Notes under the pieces: generated by a model
Database searches by the model: none
Told to the model about the DNA's origin: nothing
Seen by the model: the letters and a program-made list of their open reading frames with translations, nothing else
Program-made: the position numbers and the translations under genes
In this document: piece after piece, positions 63,502 through 64,000 of the stretch
How the letters are laid out: each line of letters starts with the position of its first letter
Numbering within the stretch: position 1 is the first letter of the stretch
Origin: Peribacillus butanolivorans
GTDB taxonomy: Bacteria > Bacillota > Bacilli > Bacillales > DSM-1321
Length of the DNA stretch: 64,000 bases
NCBI RefSeq assembly: GCF_001273755.1
Contig: NZ_LGYA01000001.1
Location: 3,548,508-3,612,507, forward strand
Direction of reading: 5' to 3'

Positions 63502-64000
63502 TTATGGATTGATTTTTGTTTTAAATGTTTGTTTACCATCTACATATTCTAAAATAGTAGCTGATTTGATTGGATCATGATTTTCATCGAGGTTAAGAGT
63601 CCCTGATACTAATTGAAGATCTTTGACATCTTCCAATGCTTGTCTGATTTTTTCGGGAGAAGCATCTCCAGATCTTTTGATAGCGTCAGCCAGGTAGTAC
63701 CCAGTGTCATAGCCAAGGGCAGCAAAAGCATCTGGTGTTTTATTGTATTTCTTTTTGTAAGCTGCAACGAAATCTTGGATTTTTGCATCTTCATCTTCTG
63801 GAGAATAGTGATTAGTGATAAAGGTATTTTTCAATGCCTCTGCCCCAGCAATTTCAACGACTTTCGGAGAATCCCAGCCATCTCCACCCATGAATGGAAG
63901 GTCGATGCCGTCTTCACGAGCTTGCTTTAAGATAAGTCCAACTTCTTCATAATAACCAGGAAGGAAAACGAATTCCGGTTTTGCAGATTTGATACGTGTT
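63502..64000 (-). CDS. livJ: Branched-chain amino acid substrate-binding protein, copy 2 (partial)
   Basis: The C-terminal 165 codons of a LivJ-type protein. The start lies beyond the window edge. 'PEFVFLPGYYEEVGLILKQA', MGGDGWDSPKVVEIAG and 'DAFAALGYDTGYYLADAIKR' parallel copy 1 (PDFIFLPGYYEEAGLIVKQA etc.). The frame is open through 64000; the ATG at 63891 is internal. Confidence 0.93.
   Translation of the reverse strand, partial: TRIKSAKPEFVFLPGYYEEVGLILKQAREDGIDLPFMGGDGWDSPKVVEIAGAEALKNTFITNHYSPEDEDAKIQDFVAAYKKKYNKTPDAFAALGYDTGYYLADAIKRSGDASPEKIRQALEDVKDLQLVSGTLNLDENHDPIKSATILEYVDGKQTFKTKINP

Noticed and set aside
54857..64000. Tandem liv operons as an assembly artefact
   Set aside because: The two copies differ at many positions, including whole intergenic regions, so they are real diverged copies.

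Overview
The window looks like chromosomal DNA of a low-GC, endospore-forming Bacillaceae bacterium. Evidence: strong AGGAGG-type ribosome sites, TTG/GTG starts, a CotB-type spore coat gene, a SinR/SinI-type regulator pair, RarA, and CodY- and Fur-like boxes. I cannot name the species. No rRNA, tRNA, CRISPR array or complete insertion sequence was seen.

Layout. 1-1530: a NERD-domain gene between arrays of degenerate 20-21 bp repeats. 1618-2889: rarA. 2919-6440: CotB-family coat genes, one broken by a 5-bp deletion in its serine-rich repeats, beside a duplicated and decayed mosaic block. 6437-8295: a permease/GntR/ABC-ATPase operon. 8450-11724: an LCP ligase, a VanZ-like protein, a VOC protein and several tiny ORFs. 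11725-14300: an AT-rich stretch without large genes that holds two tiny membrane-protein ORFs, a c-di-GMP-I riboswitch directly before a 38-codon SinI-like ORF, and a decayed second aptamer.

14310-45798 is a 31-kb exopolysaccharide region made of two convergent Wzx/Wzy-type clusters. Cluster 1 (+ strand, 14310-23134) has an acyltransferase, a Wzz-type protein, a BY-kinase homologue without a P-loop, an initiating sugar transferase, an epimerase, a flippase, a polymerase and two glycosyltransferases. Cluster 2 (- strand, 45798 down to 27088) has a Wzz/BY-kinase/PHP-phosphatase set, GalU, an initiating transferase, a PssD/PssE-like pair, further glycosyltransferases, an asparagine-synthetase-like protein without the glutaminase cysteine, a polymerase, a flippase, genes for a dTDP-4-acylamino-4,6-dideoxyhexose, and a UDP-glucose dehydrogenase. 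Two related beta-helix proteins lie between the clusters. A sinR homologue is divergent from the start of cluster 2, and the riboswitch-sinI unit lies before cluster 1. The gene order suggests a c-di-GMP > SinI > SinR > exopolysaccharide circuit, which is inference.

46892-54685: an SGNH hydrolase, a small conserved-looking protein, a decayed phosphatase fragment, an MFS exporter behind a Fur-like box, small ORFs, a secreted polysaccharide deacetylase and a secreted subtilisin with Ig-like repeats. Diverged duplicate fragments of this area flank the deacetylase. 54857-64000: two tandem copies of a five-gene branched-chain amino acid ABC transporter operon (livJHMGF). The second copy runs off the window end.
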